NCBI GenBank assembly: GCA_007128865.1
Contig: SKWP01000009.1
Location: forward strand, 1 to 7,802
Length of the DNA stretch: 7,802 bases
Reading direction: 5' to 3'
Origin: Paracoccaceae bacterium
GTDB taxonomy: Bacteria > Pseudomonadota > Alphaproteobacteria > Rhodobacterales > Rhodobacteraceae
Within the stretch, counting starts at the first letter, position 1; each line of letters starts with the position of its first letter. The notes beneath the pieces are model-generated. The model saw only the letters and a list, made by a program, of their open reading frames with translations. It was not told the DNA's origin and made no database searches. Below are positions 6,611-7,802 of the stretch, in pieces. The position numbers and the translations under genes are program-made.

Positions 6611-6702
6611 ATTGGACTCCAGTCGCTTGCCCCTGGGCAGGGAGCCGAACCAAACGTCCATTACATTCAAATCAATGACTTCTGGCCGGGGAAACCTGCG
6701 AC

Positions 6703-7440
6703 CTAGGGCGAAGCTGTTGCGCGACTCGGTGGATGGTCGAGGTTCAGCTTCGGCATCCGCTCGTGCCAGGCGCGAAGCTTCGGCATGGCCTTGGCATGGT
6801 CGGCCACGGGGGTTTGCATGGGCCAGCACAGCATCTGCGCCACCTGTCCCCAGACCGCGAAATCCGTCAGCCCCGGCCCGTCGGGGTCGAGCCATCCGCC
6901 CCCATCCGTCAGGCGCAGCGCGAGGGCATCAAGCAGCCCGCGCCCTTCCTGTGCGATGCGCGCGGGGGGCATCCGACCGATGCCGCGCGCGTGCAACTGG
7001 CGGCGGAAGTGTCGGGCCATCGAGGCAAAGATGAGCGGGCCGACCAGCGGCGGTGTCTGGGCGCAGATCATCGCCCGCATTTCGCGCCGGCCCTCGGGGT
7101 GCACGAAAAGCTCCCATTCTAGGATCTGGTGAAACCGCTCCTCGAAGGCGATGCGCAGGCCCAGGTTGGCGGCCTGTGCGGGGGTGTCGCAGCGCATCGG
7201 GTCCGGCAGACCGTGCTGTGCGGCCAGATGGCGGATGATCGCGTCGCTGTCGCCCATGCGCCGGCCGCCCTGTTCGATCCAGGGACTCTTGCCCATCGGG
7301 CCACGATCCGACCGGTTCTCGATCTGCTGGCTGTAGGGGATGGCGTGGTGATCGAGCCAGGCCAGAAGCTTCAGCGCGAAGGGGCCGACGGTGGGCAGGC
7401 CCCAGCCGGGTGCGAAGGTGAAAACGCGGATCGGTTCCAT
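6703..7440 (-). CDS. Glutathione S-transferase-like protein, FAX/metaxin-type
   Basis: This 245-residue protein has an N-terminal thioredoxin-like domain (about 1-75) and an all-helical C-terminal domain. GPFALKLLAWLDHHAIPYS (19-37), GPMGKSPWIEQGG (47-59, with the expected cis-proline P53) and GDSDAIIRHL (63-72, with D64/S65 expected to hold the glutathione gamma-glutamyl group) match the failed-axon-connections/metaxin-like GST group rather than classical detoxifying GSTs. It has no obvious catalytic Cys at the N-terminal helix. The function is probably glutathione-dependent conjugation or protection, substrate unknown. ATG 7440 is preceded by GAGG. The gene is divergent from a TetR-family regulator and its promoter region holds two palindromes, so induction through that regulator is likely. 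It appears unrelated to the sugar locus. Confidence 0.82.
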   Translation of the reverse strand: MEPIRVFTFAPGWGLPTVGPFALKLLAWLDHHAIPYSQQIENRSDRGPMGKSPWIEQGGRRMGDSDAIIRHLAAQHGLPDPMRCDTPAQAANLGLRIAFEERFHQILEWELFVHPEGRREMRAMICAQTPPLVGPLIFASMARHFRRQLHARGIGRMPPARIAQEGRGLLDALALRLTDGGGWLDPDGPGLTDFAVWGQVAQMLCWPMQTPVADHAKAMPKLRAWHERMPKLNLDHPPSRATASP

Positions 7441-7460
7441 GGCGGCCTCGCCGGTGCTTG

Positions 7461-7475
7461 CTTACCGTTGGTAAA
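7461..7475. promoter_or_regulatory. Palindromic operator A of the GST/TetR intergenic region
   Basis: TTACC-GTT-GGTAA (7462-7474) is a 5-bp inverted repeat sharing its arms with the palindrome at 7483-7499, 23 bp away centre to centre. It covers the predicted transcription start of the GST gene. The presumed reader is the adjacent TetR-family protein. Confidence 0.7.
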
Positions 7476-7476
7476 T

Positions 7477-7505
7477 GGTATAGCTTACCATTGGTAAGCA
7501 GACAA
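7477..7505 (-). promoter_or_regulatory. Predicted promoter of the GST gene
   Basis: On the leftward strand TTGTCT (7500-7505) and TATACC (7477-7482) are separated by exactly 17 bp, and that spacer is palindrome B in full. Transcription would begin near 7470, giving a leader of about 30 nt before ATG 7440. No equally clear promoter was found for the rightward TetR gene. Confidence 0.6.
7483..7499. promoter_or_regulatory. Perfect 17-bp palindromic operator B
   Basis: GCTTACCATTGGTAAGC is perfectly symmetrical about T7491 (8-bp arms). It is the typical size and form of a TetR-family operator, lies 16 bp before the TetR start codon and fills the spacer of the predicted GST promoter. Confidence 0.8.
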
Positions 7506-7515
7506 CAGGTTTCCG

Positions 7516-7802
7516 ATGCCCACCCCCAGGACCGGCGACACCCGGCAGCAGATTCTGGACGCGGCCGCAGCCCTGTTCGGGGCGGGCGGGCTGGAGGCGG
7601 TCACCTTCGATGCCGTCGCGGCGCGGCTGGGGGTGACCAAGCAGGCGGTGATCTACTGGTTTCCGTCGAAGGTCGCGCTGCTGAGCGCGCTGGCGCTGCC
7701 CGGTCTGCGCGACGAGGCACACGCTGCCATCGACGCCGCCACCTTGGCCTCCTGTCCGGCAGAGGCCGCGCGCGCGGTGGTGTGCGCCGTCATCGGCTTT
7801 CA
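7516..7802 (+). CDS. TetR/AcrR-family transcriptional regulator, C-terminus beyond the window
   Basis: The first 95 residues are present. TRQQILDAAAALFGAGGLEAVTF is TetR helix 1, and AVAARLGVTKQAVIYWFPSKVALL (about 33-56) is the helix-turn-helix with the usual Y-F-x-S-K ending (Y47, F49, S51, K52). The ligand-binding domain is cut off after its start. ATG 7516 is chosen because it gives the normal short N-terminus; AGG lies upstream at typical distance, and the operator sits just before it. It is divergent from the GST gene and probably represses both genes through palindromes A and B. The inducer cannot be predicted. Confidence 0.9.
   Translation, partial: MPTPRTGDTRQQILDAAAALFGAGGLEAVTFDAVAARLGVTKQAVIYWFPSKVALLSALALPGLRDEAHAAIDAATLASCPAEAARAVVCAVIGF

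Noticed and set aside
6612..7034. Rightward open frame over the end of the GST gene
   Set aside because: Most of it is antisense to the GST coding region and shows no domain; the part in the gap is too short to judge.
1..7802. Search for CRISPR arrays, tRNAs, insertion-sequence ends and phage genes
   Set aside because: No regularly spaced repeats, cloverleaf-like stretches, transposase motifs or phage-like genes were seen; the only repeated elements are the operators described.

Overview
The window is GC-rich, tightly packed bacterial DNA. The protein families, the UgpC-type sugar ABC system and the codon habits point to an alphaproteobacterium, probably a Rhodobacterales (Paracoccus/Rhodobacter-like) genome. 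This assignment is inferred from style; there is no rRNA or other direct marker.

Positions 1-5565 hold a sugar-catabolism locus built around a divergent promoter at about 4360-4410. Leftward runs an operon of three genes: an IclR-type regulator fused to an SMP-30/gluconolactonase enzyme (2610-4325), a sugar ABC transporter ATPase (1514-2593), and an SDR aldose 1-dehydrogenase resembling Caulobacter D-xylose dehydrogenase XylB (714-1517). A second promoter then drives a periplasmic sugar-binding protein (start 625) that runs off the left edge; permease genes probably follow outside. Rightward runs a mandelate-racemase-type enolase-superfamily enzyme (4417-5565), probably a sugar-acid dehydratase. 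Together these suggest import of a sugar, oxidation to a lactone, hydrolysis to an aldonic acid and dehydration to a 2-keto-3-deoxy acid. This would be an oxidative, non-phosphorylating route (Weimberg/Dahms/De Ley-Doudoroff type). The exact sugar cannot be read from the sequence.

The most striking regulatory signal is an 18-bp operator, TTTGAAAC-N3-GTTCCAA, present three times with both arms identical. One copy fills the spacer of the promoter of the fusion gene. The other two bracket the promoter of the binding-protein gene, 52 bp apart. The likely reader is the regulator half of the fusion protein, so one polypeptide would control the regulon and also catalyse a step in it.

Positions 5617-6594 encode an HSL-type alpha/beta hydrolase of less GC-rich composition, which may be co-transcribed with the enolase-family gene or a separate unit. 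It converges on a second, apparently unrelated module: a FAX-like glutathione S-transferase (6703-7440, leftward) divergent from a TetR-family regulator (7516 to the right edge, truncated). Between these two lie paired palindromes, one of which exactly fills the spacer of the predicted GST promoter. No RNA genes, CRISPR arrays, insertion sequences or tRNAs were seen. No gene-free stretch exceeds about 110 bases.
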